Shown piece by piece: positions 10,406 through 20,733 of a DNA stretch of 64,000 bases. Location: contig BDGG01000010.1 in assembly GCA_001949185.1 (NCBI GenBank), forward strand, positions 104,469 through 168,468, given 5' to 3'. The position numbers and the translations under genes are program-made. The notes under the pieces were generated by a model, which was not told the DNA's origin, made no database searches, and worked only from the letters and a program-made list of their open reading frames with translations. Within the stretch, counting starts at the first letter, position 1; every line of letters starts with the position of its first letter. Origin of the DNA: Ramazzottius varieornatus. Taxonomy: Eukaryota; Tardigrada; Eutardigrada; Parachela; Ramazzottiidae.

Positions 10406-10798
10406 CGAAAGCGTGGTTGGGAGCAACGAGACAAGGACGACAACGATGGTCCCTATGATGAACTTCAAGAAGACGCTGGAGAAACGCTGGTTGAAATCTT
10501 GTCTCCCACTACTCCTGGCAGCTCCACGGACAGTATATCCGGAAGCGGACCGATGACCAGGTCCTCCGTCAGCTCCACTGAGGTGAAGAAGAAGAAGGGC
10601 AAAGCGCCGAAGTCAGACTTGAACCTTCACTTCACTAAAATGGTGGGAAGCGACGGAAAGCCAAACGCGAAGTGCAACCACGGTGGTAAAGTGTACAAGA
10701 ATATCCAAGGTGCGTTTAACTTCCATGGATGCGTGGACTGGAGTTTCTACGAAGCCACCTTCACAACTTCGCAGAAGACGACTCAAAGGTGTCGATAG
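10406..10798 (+). pseudogene. BED-zinc-finger remnant of a hAT-type transposase
   Basis: The open frame reads from just after a stop near 10385 through an acidic/Ser-Thr segment and a KKKKGK patch to a BED-like finger at about 10612-10760: SDLNLHFTKMV, GKPNAKCNHGGKVYK, FNFH. The first metal-ligand pair is spoiled (CNHG where CxxC is expected). There is no ATG before MTRSS, and the frame ends soon after the finger. BED fingers are typical of hAT transposases and proteins derived from them. It is probably a dead transposon fragment or one exon of a broken gene. Confidence 0.45.
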
Positions 10799-12185
10799 TT
10801 TTACCCGTGGCATATTGACAATATTATAGTCGTGCGTGTAATATTACGAGCTATAACTCGTGTTTTCCTGACGCTCACTTGGGTTTGTAGACGCTATGAA
10901 TATGTGGAGTCGCGAGAGATATGGAGAAAACGTTGGAAGAATCGATGAAGCTGTCGTGGAAGAAGCAAGGAAGCCGGACTCCTTTGCCCACGATAGCGCG
11001 GCTGCTGCATCCAAAGACGCGTACCTGGATACGCAAGAAAGTCGTGATGCGGCCAGCACGGTTCTCACGCACGTCCTGCAATTGTATAAAGCAGCACCCA
11101 GGTATTTTCAGTTGACGTAGTATAGCGCAAAAATTATAATTTGTCAGAGTAAAATCGAGTAACAACCCTACTAATGGCGGTAAACGTGGTCAGCAGATTT
11201 TAACCAAGCTACACAACTAACATCGCCGCCTGCACAATTTGACTGTACGAACGCGGGTAGGCTAGGCCCGGAAAAGGTGGAAAAACGACCGTCCTCAATG
11301 GCTCCGATATACACACTCACCGCCAGTTGTGGGATGCGGAGACAGACCGAACGCACTGAAGCACTATGGTGCACGGGGTGACACGCACACGCAACTGCCC
11401 AGAGCGTAACCATGCGCGACAACATTGAGGTTGTGCAGCCGAATTTTCCATGGTTAATCTCGATGGTGTGCCGTGATGCTACGCAAGAATGGTGATGCCA
11501 TGCACGCGGAATTCAACGTGACCGAGCATATCGTGCGGTACAAGCGTGCGGGACAAGAGTGCGGTGATACGACATGCCGTTGCGCCTGAGACACGTCTTG
11601 CGTCAGCTGTTTTGGCCTATCTGGCCTGCCCCACATGTCGGGCGGTAAAAGCATTGGCACTAGTGCACATATGGTGACCACATAGCCTGAAGCCATTGTT
11701 TACCCCGCGCGGCACCACCAAGCTCCTGCGTGTCTACTGTTCCTCGTACCGTCGGCACCATTGAGTCGTCAGCAACGAAGGTGATGTTCGCAGTTCTAAT
11801 TACCTCCACTGTTTCAGGTAACTTAGACAAATATTTCTATTTCACCGATATTTGCGTCAAGCACCTAATAACCACGAGAAAAATCGAAAAGTTTCTTCGA
11901 TTTACCAGAAACAATGGTAAATCAAAAGCACTGCATTTGCTTCATCTTTGTTGCCGACGGTACGCGGACCAGTAGAAACGCAGGACCTTGGTAGTACAGT
12001 ACCAGGATAACAATAGCTCCACACATTTGAAATTTAATGTCCGGAAAGTGATCTAAAGCCGTTCAGCCTGTTTGTTCATAGACAGTTAAACGTTTAGCTC
12101 TCACAGAAATCTATCAATTCTGTGATCGGCAATAGGGTGTTCCCAAAGGCCTCCCTTGTAGCACGTAAGGCACCACGATCTAAAG
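10799..12185. other. Stretch without recognised gene
   Basis: It contains small ORFs such as 10896-11120 and 11171-11425 with no domain or paralogue support. No RNA gene or inverted repeat was found. Confidence 0.4.
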
Positions 12186-12635
12186 ATGGATCTCCCGGAA
12201 CGACTGAATACGTCAGCGCCGAGTAATGCGTCAAACGTGTCAAATCATGGCGCTCCTTTCTGGAGCCAGTACAAGTCTAGCTTGACCACCTGGTTCGTGA
12301 CGACGCTCTGTACCGCTGTGGTCTGTGGACTCATCGACCTGGTCTTTCTGGTAGCTATCTGTACTACCAGAAAACTCCGAACAGGGTCGGGCATTTTGAT
12401 TGGTCACCTGACCGCAATGGAAATGTCCATGTGCCTGGTTCACATGCCTGTTTTTCTGGTCGGTACCATTGTACATTCACAGTTCCTTTTCACATGTCGC
12501 TTCACGCAGTTCCTCTTCGCAGGTGTTCGTGACTTTAAACAGTTCGACATATCGCGACGGAGTTCGAGAACTGCTGCGAAGAGCGCTGGGGCGACCCTGC
12601 AGCTGAGATATGAGCACCCTACCTTTACCTGGTGA
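12186..12635 (+). CDS. Truncated rhodopsin-like GPCR (TM1 to TM3)
   Basis: The frame starts at an ATG in good context and encodes 149 residues. The N-terminus has three N-glycosylation sequons (NTS, NAS, NVS). TM1 lies around TTLCTAVVCGLIDLVFLVAIC, TM2 around LIGHLTAMEMSMCLVHMPVF, and the start of TM3 follows with the usual extracellular Cys (FTCRFTQFLF). After the Gly at the start of GVRDF the sequence turns polar and ends with no further membrane segments. A possible donor (GCAGGTGTTCG) sits at that point, but no continuation exon was found before 13 kb. It belongs to a different subfamily from the minus-strand GPCRs nearby. It may be a pseudogene or a gene with undetected exons. Confidence 0.5.
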   Translation: MDLPERLNTSAPSNASNVSNHGAPFWSQYKSSLTTWFVTTLCTAVVCGLIDLVFLVAICTTRKLRTGSGILIGHLTAMEMSMCLVHMPVFLVGTIVHSQFLFTCRFTQFLFAGVRDFKQFDISRRSSRTAAKSAGATLQLRYEHPTFTW

Positions 12636-13132
12636 ACCTGCAATAGGTATACTCTCTCCTCTGCTTATTAACAAACCGGCGAAGCTGTTCGAATATCCTT
12701 TGATTTCCGCGATACCGAAGTGGAAACGACTGGCATCCTCGGACGTAATCAATATTATTGAAAATGATTAATATGGATCCGTTGGATAATCTGAACGAAC
12801 ATGCACATAGTATCGAGAATCGGTTGACGTGTGAGCAGCCCACTTTCCAAAATCATTTTCATTAGGTTATTTGTCCTGGTATTCCAGTACATAATATGTG
12901 AATATGAGACAGTAGTAACAGTGTCGGGGAGGTTTTATTGAACAGTAAGATCACGAAGGTGAAACCTGGTCTCGACGGTGGTTGGAGTGGAAGAAGGAAT
13001 CGAGCACGCCCTTACACATGCGCATGGATGAGTGTAAACAAGCTTCGAACTTGTTTGCCTGTCGCACCTTGACTTAGTGTACGGGATCTGTCACGCACCA
13101 CCGTACCGCAAATGGGCGGGGACACACACACG

Positions 13133-13423
13133 TTAAACCAATAGAAAACCTTTCCAGCCCAGGTACCAGTTTGGATTGTACTTGTCGATCAGGTTGAAAG
13201 GTCCGTGGATGAACACGAGGATAAAGTCGATGAGCAGAAGGTTCATCAAGTAGACACCGAAGGAGTTACGCAGACCTTGGCGACTGATGAAAGTGACCAG
13301 TAAGAACGAGTTCGAGGTTCCTCCCGTTATCAATGCAAAAACCGCAAAACCGGGTGGCAAGGACCAGCTATCGGGAGTTGAGGAGTTAGTTGAGTTGGAA
13401 GTACTAGTGTTAGCGAGGTCCAT
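13133..13423 (-). pseudogene. GPCR fragment (TM1-TM2), paralogue of 15865-16956
   Basis: From the ATG at 13423 the frame gives 96 residues: a Ser/Thr/Asn-rich N-terminus with several sequons, then PPGFAVFALITGG, RQGLRNSFGVYLMNLLLIDFILVF and GPFNLIDKYNPNWYLGWKG. It aligns with the intact GPCR up to the end of the TM2-TM3 loop, then stops; no homologous sequence continues downstream. This looks like a 5' fragment from local duplication. It is listed as a pseudogene because five membrane segments are missing. Confidence 0.65.
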
Positions 13424-13471
13424 GACGCCCAATATACAAAATGATTTTCGCACTCATGCAGAAGCTTCAAG

Positions 13472-13575
13472 CCCAAAAGTAGCAATTGTCATTAAAGGTG
13501 AGTTTAAGATTCCTCCGGTCATCAACGCAAACATCGCGAAACCAAGCGACAGGGACCAGCTATGTGAATCGAGGA
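13472..13575 (-). pseudogene. Second GPCR TM1 relic
   Basis: Read on the minus strand, this encodes SWSLSLGFAMFALMTGGILN, closely matching the N-terminal/TM1 part of the adjacent fragment (SWSLPPGFAVFALITGG). Nucleotide similarity between the two units is plain (CCTCC-GTCATCAACGCAAA). It lies immediately upstream of the first fragment, so it is a tandem partial duplicate. Confidence 0.6.
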
Positions 13576-14352
13576 ATCGGTCAAATCTGACTTACTGCAT
13601 CGTATTGGCAAATTCCATGCCGCTCAAAAATACAGAAAATCTTTGTGCTCGATCAAAAGTTGCACGCTTAAATACTGTCAATAGCCAATAAATTTCCAGT
13701 TTGATTTGGTCACTCACATCATCCGAAATTGCTCCTGGGACGAGCGATTACCGTTGTGCTGGAACACTGCCGCTGCCGTTATCTTTACGCACGATACACG
13801 AGTTGGATCTCAGATGCATCAAAACCTACGAGCTGGTCCACGCACACCTTAATTGATCTCGTCAACTTACCTTACACCTTACCTACTCGAACTTCACCTG
13901 TGTTTCGCTGATCTAACGTTTTTGGGGCAAATGGTTAGACGTTTTGGCTTTGGTTAGACGTTTTCAGAAAGCTTGCCACACTGTGGCGGAATCAGCCTGA
14001 CCGAACGACCGAGTTCCAGAACTTCCGCGGTATTCCCGAATAACCGTTGGTCAGAACATACATACTGCTCGAATTATTCTGCTAACTTTGCAATTCCTCT
14101 ATTGAATACCTAGCTGGAACGAAATCTCGAGAAAGAATTGCATTTCCTCTGATCCCTGGCCGCATTTGTGAAACAGTTTCATCGACTGAATCTTGACTTT
14201 GAGCTGGCACACCGAATACCCAGTCTTCTGAAATCTGATTCTGAATCGGTTCACTAAATCTCTAAGCCGGGAAAGCAGTACTTTCAGTAACTATCCGATC
14301 TAGTCGACTGTTTCTGTTTTCTGCTTTTCCGGCTCATATTTCACGAAACACC
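13576..14352. other. Spacer without recognised gene
   Basis: No coding signal, RNA gene or strong repeat was found between the GPCR relic and the AT-rich element. Confidence 0.4.
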
Positions 14353-15133
14353 GAAAATAGTGATGTTGGCGTAAGGGTATTCCGACTTAATATAATTTTG
14401 ATTTAATAAGCTCGGCCTGCCGGATTTCTAACAGAATTTTAATATAATATACCACGACCTGGGAGCATCTGATATGATGTCAATATAATAACTTGTTTCG
14501 TCGGGTCCTTATTATAATGTATTATGATATTTCTGATGCGTGTATGAACAGAGCGATGGAGCTCTCTTTCTCAGTCCTAACTCTGTTTTGGTGTTACCGA
14601 AGCCACGAAACTTTCCTCCATTCATAATTTCGTAAAAAAAAGAGACGACAAACATAGCGCTCGGAAACGCGAAACCGGACCTGGAGAAGCGGGCAGCGCC
14701 ACACTGAGGAATGGGTATTGTTAGTATGTAGGTGGTTCGTAAAACTCATATTTCTACATTATTCAATCAAACGAAGTGTGGCAATCAATCTATCACCCTG
14801 AACGTTCATCAATGTGCTCTCACGTGCAGGTGCATGACGCGCTGTGATCGGACCTACCAGCGCACAGTGCACAGTCACACGATCCAATGGCTCAAATCAA
14901 GCGTTATTCTAATCGAACTGAGCCGCAATCGCGGTTGATAATACTAAGATGGAGCGCTCTGCGAGTTAAATTTAATATGATATTTTCAGCTCTGACTCCC
15001 ATCTAATTTAGTACTAATAAATCCCACCTCGATCGATGTATCTAATAAATATTAATATGTTATGTTAGATGCAAAAAGCATCTAATAAGTTCTAATCTAA
15101 TATAATATTCATAAATGCCAACATCGCTGACCT
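14353..15133. mobile_element. Non-autonomous DNA transposon with short terminal inverted repeats
   Basis: The left end AGTGATGTTGGC and the right end GCCAACATCGCT are near-perfect inverted repeats about 780 bases apart. The segments next to both ends are rich in TAATATAAT and TCTAATA motifs. No transposase ORF is inside. I could not find a convincing target-site duplication, so the superfamily is not assigned. Confidence 0.55.
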
Positions 15134-15864
15134 GAGCTTGGTTACCGGTTTCAAGACATTGGTCTTCACTCTTCAAGCGCGAACGTCAAAAGACGCGACA
15201 AACTTTCTATTTTCCGGGCATCACCTTATATCTGATGAAAAAACTCGGGTTTAAATCAAACAACATCGAAGTTCTTCTATGGTTTGAATTTGCGCACTCG
15301 AACGTTTCCCTTGTTAGTCCACTATGTTTAAAGCGAGCCTAGGGGACTGACCATAACTTTCAATATTTACACTGCCGCTCCTCCGCCCTACCCGTTTCCG
15401 TTTTTCTACATCATCGACAAGCTGCGAGCGAGCCGAAGGCGAAGCGAACAGCTTGTAAACTACTGAAGCCTATCAGAAAGTATCGATCACTGTTGGTTAT
15501 TTGAATGCCCGTACGGACTGCAAGACGAAGAACGCACGGCGAACGCACGGTGAACGAGAGCGCCAGGTGCTCGTCGTCCCTACTGACTTCCTTCAGGCGG
15601 CCAGTAACAGATCTGTTCCGGGCTCGATAATGAAATAGGCAGTTAGTACACCACGTAATTTTGACTGTACGATAGTCCGCAAGTAGCAGCTCCTCAACCA
15701 AGACTACAGTTAGAGCGCGTATAGTCGGTGTCTAATTTATTAGCAGGCCCGGAACAGTCCTGAGTCTTGCCCGCTCTCTGCCTTTCTTCCGATCGCTTCT
15801 ATGACGTCTGTATTGATCGAGCGTGTACGCCGAAGACCCCGCCCGTGCAGGGAGATGTCTCGTT
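15134..15864. other. Spacer downstream of the intact GPCR
   Basis: No gene is recognised. Small ORFs at 15411-15701 and 15732-15971 lack support. Confidence 0.4.
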
Positions 15865-16956
15865 TCACTTAAATCGGTGGTGCACCCATGTAAAGACGAT
15901 TTTCCGCAGCTCCGAGTTTCCCAAGACCACCAACATTGGGTCGCAGACAGTCGTGAGTCTTTCCAAGACATCCGCGATGACGTTGAAACCTGGCGGTGCG
16001 TTGTCAGTAAACAGCAGCGTGGTGTAGTAGGCCTCTTTTGGCATTAAACAGATTATGACACTTGCAGTCATCAAAGTCAGAGTGAGGAAGCCGGTCGCAC
16101 TGCCGTTGAGAATTCTCCCGCAAACCAGGACTTTCGGAGCAGGTTTGACTGATCCTCCAACAGTTTTTCCGTTCTCGTTATCGTCGTAGCCATTCTGCAT
16201 GGTCCGGTGAAGTGTGACCGGCTGGCTCTGACTCACCGCGGTTCGTCTAGTTCGCGTCTTACGATCACTGAAAAACGATTTGTAGCAAACGACCGGGTAG
16301 GCCAAGATGACGCACAGGATAGGCGTGTCGAACATGAAGAGCTGTGAGATGTAGTTCCACGCTCCGAGAGTTTCCGTATCGATGTCACACACCACTGTAC
16401 CGTTAGTCGAGCCCGGTGTTAGAACAGTCACAGTCAGCGCCACCGGAACGTTGCAAATGTTCAAAGCCAACCATACGGAGAAGCACAGTCCGATGGCAAC
16501 CTTCTTTGTGTGGTGAGTCCGGTAGGAAAACGGAAAGACGACTGCCCACACGCGGTTGAGCGCAATGAGGAAGTGCGCAATGATGATGAGGTTCTGGTAA
16601 GTGTAGCCCATGTAACTCTGAAAGGCGCACAGTTTCCAACCTAACGTCCAGCTAGAGCCGTACTTGTCCATGATGTTGATTGGCCCATGGATGAAGACAA
16701 GGATGATGTCGATGATTAGGAGGTTCATCAGGTAGATTCCGAAGGAGTTGCGAAGGTGGCGATGCTTGAGGAAGGTGACCAGCACAGTGACGTTGAAGAT
16801 TGCCCCGAAGATCAGAGCGAAGATGGCCACAACGGGCATGACTGACCAAACTACCGTCAAGGAAGGTGTAAAAACGGTGGCGTTCCTCAGGGTGGGTAGC
16901 CAGGCTTTGGAGAGGGATGGATCCCTTGGGTCAGAAGACTCGTTAGATGTGCTCAT
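15865..16956 (-). CDS. Intact orphan rhodopsin-like GPCR
   Basis: A single-exon gene of 363 residues starting at an ATG with a sequon-bearing N-terminus. All seven membrane segments are present: TM1 near VVAIFALIFGAIFNVTVLVTF, TM2 near YLMNLLIIDIILVFIHG, TM3 near LIIIAHFLIALNRVWAVVF, TM4 near IGLCFSVWLALNICNVPVAL, TM5 near FDTPILCVILAYPVVCY, TM6 near GFLTLTLMTASVIICL and TM7 near RLTTVCDPMLVVLGNSELR. The DRY position reads NRV and the NPxxY position reads DPMLV, so both class A microswitches are altered. A basic third intracellular loop (SDRKTRTRR) follows TM5. Ligand and G-protein coupling are unknown. It is the only complete member of the local GPCR cluster. Confidence 0.85.
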   Translation of the reverse strand: MSTSNESSDPRDPSLSKAWLPTLRNATVFTPSLTVVWSVMPVVAIFALIFGAIFNVTVLVTFLKHRHLRNSFGIYLMNLLIIDIILVFIHGPINIMDKYGSSWTLGWKLCAFQSYMGYTYQNLIIIAHFLIALNRVWAVVFPFSYRTHHTKKVAIGLCFSVWLALNICNVPVALTVTVLTPGSTNGTVVCDIDTETLGAWNYISQLFMFDTPILCVILAYPVVCYKSFFSDRKTRTRRTAVSQSQPVTLHRTMQNGYDDNENGKTVGGSVKPAPKVLVCGRILNGSATGFLTLTLMTASVIICLMPKEAYYTTLLFTDNAPPGFNVIADVLERLTTVCDPMLVVLGNSELRKIVFTWVHHRFK

Positions 16957-17777
16957 TTTACGACTGTCGTGGTTGCATGAGCACGAAGCAAGCTAAACTA
17001 ACATCACAATCCGAAGACCAAGTAGGGATGCGGGGGTTCGTATAGATACTGTCAGCAGACTACATATAACCTGAACTTGACCTTGAATATGTGACCTGTT
17101 TTTTTCCGGTCCTTCATCGACAGATAGCTTCCTGGACTCAAGAAAGCAGCCGCCAGATTCAAGAAACCAGTGGTTTCCGCTTGATTCTTCACCCACGTCA
17201 GACATCTGAACTGAAACTGACAGCCGCGCAGCTGATTTGACACAAGGGTGGTCATGCGCACTGCTAAAACTTAGTACGAGAAAAAACACGAAATCGTTCT
17301 GGTTTTTGACATCTCCTATGCCGTATTTTGACGTATATACCCATGGGAACACCTGTCTTCTAGGTACATAATGACTGCTGCGCGAGACAAAGTAACAACA
17401 GGATCACATTACAGTTTTTCGACAGTGATCTGTGCGCTTGACAGTTCGGTTTTTGCAAGAAGCGCCGACCTATCAATTCTGTCTTGGAGGCGCTACCGTT
17501 GTCATGCGGGACGAGGATCGGAAGGATCAGGCTGATGTTTTTCTCTGACATCCGTACGTCACATGGTAAGGTCAGTATTAAACATATTCCTTTCTTGCGC
17601 AAAGTCCGAGTATCGAGCTCACAGCAGGTGGGACCGTCCCGTTTGCCTTGACATACAATGCAGAAATGCTTATTGTGTTATAGGTACTACGAAGGCGACT
17701 GAAGGACTCGAAGAGATATTAGGCCCCTTGCGTTTTCGAGAAAAGCCTCAAACCATTTACCCAAACTATCGGACGAT
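16957..17777. other. Upstream region of the intact GPCR
   Basis: It presumably contains the GPCR promoter, but no specific motif can be defended. ORFs such as 16993-17352 show no family signal. Confidence 0.35.
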
Positions 17778-17935
17778 TACTGTGGTGTTACCAGATTATC
17801 GCGCACTCAACCACGTGAACAGTAAATGATGGCCGGGTGACAGCCTGCGAGGCTAAACTGATAACATCTGATCACACCGGGCAGCGATGACTCATCACGT
17901 GGTTCAGTGCGCAATAATTTGGTAGCACTACAGTA
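17778..17935. mobile_element. TA-flanked foldback MITE
   Basis: The left arm begins TACTGTGGTGTTACCA and the right arm ends TGGTAGCACTACAGTA. About 50 bases of each arm are complementary, including GCGCACTCAACCACGTGA and its counterpart TCACGTGGTTCAGTGCGC. TA occurs at both ends. A smaller stem (GCCTGCTTG / CAAGCAGGC) follows at about 17957-18003. Confidence 0.7.
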
Positions 17936-19269
17936 GTAAAATTGGTTCCGGATGACAAGCCTGCTTGTCGAAGATCTTAATATTCCGAGAGCAAGCAGGC
18001 ATGGATTTAGAAGCTAAGGAAAGATTGATTTTCGGACGGTAACCATAGTTCTACGAATTAGTTTGAGCGTTCGTTCAAGGCTTTCGTCAAGAACGCAAGG
18101 TGCCTTATGGTGTTTCACACTTTGAAAATAGAAAAGGATAAAACCTAAAACCAGAAGACCATGTCCTCATAATTTGTTGATTATATTTCAATCTAGTTTT
18201 CACCGCTTTCTTCATTTGAAGAAAAGGTTCTCTGTTTTAGCACCTTGAGCACGACGCGAGTTCCCAGAATACGTAGTGGGAAGCTCACGTCCACCTTATT
18301 CTAACTGGTTGAGGTCGGTGGGCGGCCCCAAATTCGATTAATCACCACCTGTTCGACTGGCCAAAATTTTAGAATACGATGTACAGTACGCCACGGTCGC
18401 TGCCTACCAGCTGAAAACGGTCAACCTTCATAATTTCTTGTTGACCACTGGGTAGATCTTTTATCGAATCCAAAATTTTACAAAGACACAAAAATGGTTG
18501 AACGAGAGCTGCAATTTTTTTGGGACTTTGAGCCAACCGAGTGCTTGGCTAGACGAAAGTTTGCTGGCTCCGACGGAGAAAACTGCAGGCAGTTCTTCAT
18601 AGCCAGTGTCCAGTGGCCGTTAGTTGCATTTTCAAGCGAAAGTGATTTTCAGGCAAACGCTTATCAAAAGTTAAGCTGGATTTTCGCCACGTGGAAATTA
18701 GTGTGCGCCAAGAAAGTGAGTTTCCCGCCGCGTCCTCAAGGTGTTAACCATTCCTTTTCCGTGTTATTTTAATCATTATATTTTAATCATTATAATTGAT
18801 ATTGCAAATCGATTTCTAATAATTAAAATCATTTTAATTGTGCGGGTTGGTATTCGCTTGATTGATTGATCCATAATAGGAAATCGAATTTTAATTTTAA
18901 CAATTGAAATTCGTCAGCGATAATTGATTTTACTTGCAGTCAGCTGACGTAGACTCAACATTAGCACGTGACTTTTAATAATTTTAATTGCATAGTAAAG
19001 GAACACTGTTCCTCTTATCGCACATATCATGTAAAAATCCCTCGTGCTGTATCTGTGTGTAAGAAATTATTCCTTATTCAGTCGATGGTACTACTGTGTT
19101 ATACTGTAGCCTACCGGCCCCATTGTGGTCGAAATGGGAAAAGGGAATTTAGAATAGAGGGAATTTTGAACTTCACGGAGAACGCATCTTCTTGTTCGAA
19201 AGACACGATCCCAGTTTCCAGGAACGCCACTTCGCTCTGCGCTAGCGCGAACACAACGCACGCTGACTT
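17936..19269. other. AT-rich spacer without recognised gene
   Basis: The part at 18770-18990 is dominated by TTTTAAT, ATAATTGAT and similar words. ORF 18494-18772 has no recognisable domain. Confidence 0.35.
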
Positions 19270-19375
19270 CCACCCGGAGTCGTTTATTTTGCCATTGTCG
19301 CCGGCGGGATTCCCAACGTCGGCCTCTTGATCATCTTCATCATGCGTCGCAGCCTGCACGTGTACTGTTGGTGTG
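19270..19375 (+). pseudogene. GPCR TM1 relic with in-frame stop
   Basis: Read in the frame LPPGVVYFAIVAGGIPNVGL then LIIFIMRRS, this matches LPSGVAYFALVVGGILNVSL and LVTFIRRP of the GPCR at 5495. A TGA stop stands where the paralogues have TGG (Trp) just before LPPG. No TM2 follows. It is on the opposite strand from the other members. Confidence 0.6.
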
Positions 19376-20733
19376 GATTGATTTTGAGTCTGAGTCTATC
19401 CAGACAAAAATGTCCTTTGGGGACTGCGACTATGCTACTTGGTAAACTCTTGGCAAACCGCCGATACAAAGCCAAAATGCATTGGTTAATGCAGAAAATT
19501 AAAAAATCCTATGAAAAAGAGAAAGAAAACTACATAGTATCAGATATTTACAGGGACTGAAGTTGATACAGGCCTATAAGTTCTAACGCATAGAGGGCGA
19601 ACTGCCAGTTTACAGAATCTAGAAGAAGAGAAAAATTAGTCGAGCCGATTGTCGCATGACGAGCACTACATACAGGCACCAGTTGTTTGCCACATTGGCT
19701 ATTGCGCAGCGGCAGGCCTGATGGTTGCCATCAGAGGCCAGCTCGCAACCTAACCATCTTTGCCAGCCGAGCTTCTCAGGCCCCGAAATGGGTCCAGTTT
19801 TAGTTCCGATGGCCGTTGTCCCATACGTCTTCATCTTTGGGACTTTGATCGCCAGGATTATCAAAGAGTATAAGATTATCAATCTAGCCAGGGAAACACG
19901 AGCGAACAGCGCCGTATGAAAGGAGCTTCAGCGGTTTCAGGCGTGATCTGGTAGTGTTCTGGGCAGGAGTGATCTGGTAGTGTTTTGATCGCAGTTGATA
20001 ACGCCATCAACCCGGTAACCTTTAGATTGCTTTTACTAGATGTGCGTCCCAGATCTAGAGATGATAGAATGTTTGCTTGCAGATTATTTTCATCGCTATG
20101 GATAAGGCAAGACTTCGCGCCCTCTGCGGATGGCTGGGCGTTCTCGCAGAGTTGTGGCACCTATCTCCCTCTCTGCTAGATCGGACACTCTGCAGCGAAA
20201 GTCTGTTCGGGCGACAACTAGCTCATTCTATCGGATCCTCAAATCGTGTCAAAACTTGGCGCACTAACTTCTTGAGGCAATGGATGAGAATGCAAGTAAT
20301 ACAAGACATACGACAAGACATTGAAAACGCGCTCGCATCATTCTGAGCTGGCACTTCCGTATGCGGGAAAGTATTAGTAGCCTCTGGGAGAGCTTTTCAT
20401 TTGTTTTTGTGGCAGTGCACCGCAAATCGCGCGTGCAGATAGAATTTCGAGTACAGATTCGATTACATAAGAAGCTGTTCGCCACCTGACATCTACTTTT
20501 AATCAAACAACGATTATAAAAAGCAAAAATACACCCACAGTGTAATTTTCGGAGTATTCATTTCACACTCGTTATCATCTGAATTGAGTGATACCATTTC
20601 AATCACAGTACCGAAACAGTCGAAACTCATTCTTTCAACGGTATCGCCTTTTTGCTACTAATAACAGACACAAATTGATCCACTGTTAAATATAAAGATG
20701 TACAGAATGATAATAAGCAACTATCCCCGGAGA
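19376..20733. other. Spacer with a possible membrane-segment relic and a short tandem repeat
   Basis: ORF 19725-19919 ends with a hydrophobic segment (VLVPMAVVPYVFIFGTLIARIIKEY) that could be a TM5-like GPCR remnant, but the match is weak. A unit containing GTGATCTGGTAGTGTT occurs twice in tandem at about 19943-19985. Confidence 0.35.

Noticed and set aside
18375-18455. T-box-like peptide (TVAAYQLKTVNLHNF)
   Set aside because: It resembles the AVTAYQ region of T-box factors in a few residues only. No other T-box block is nearby and the frame stops at once; probably chance.
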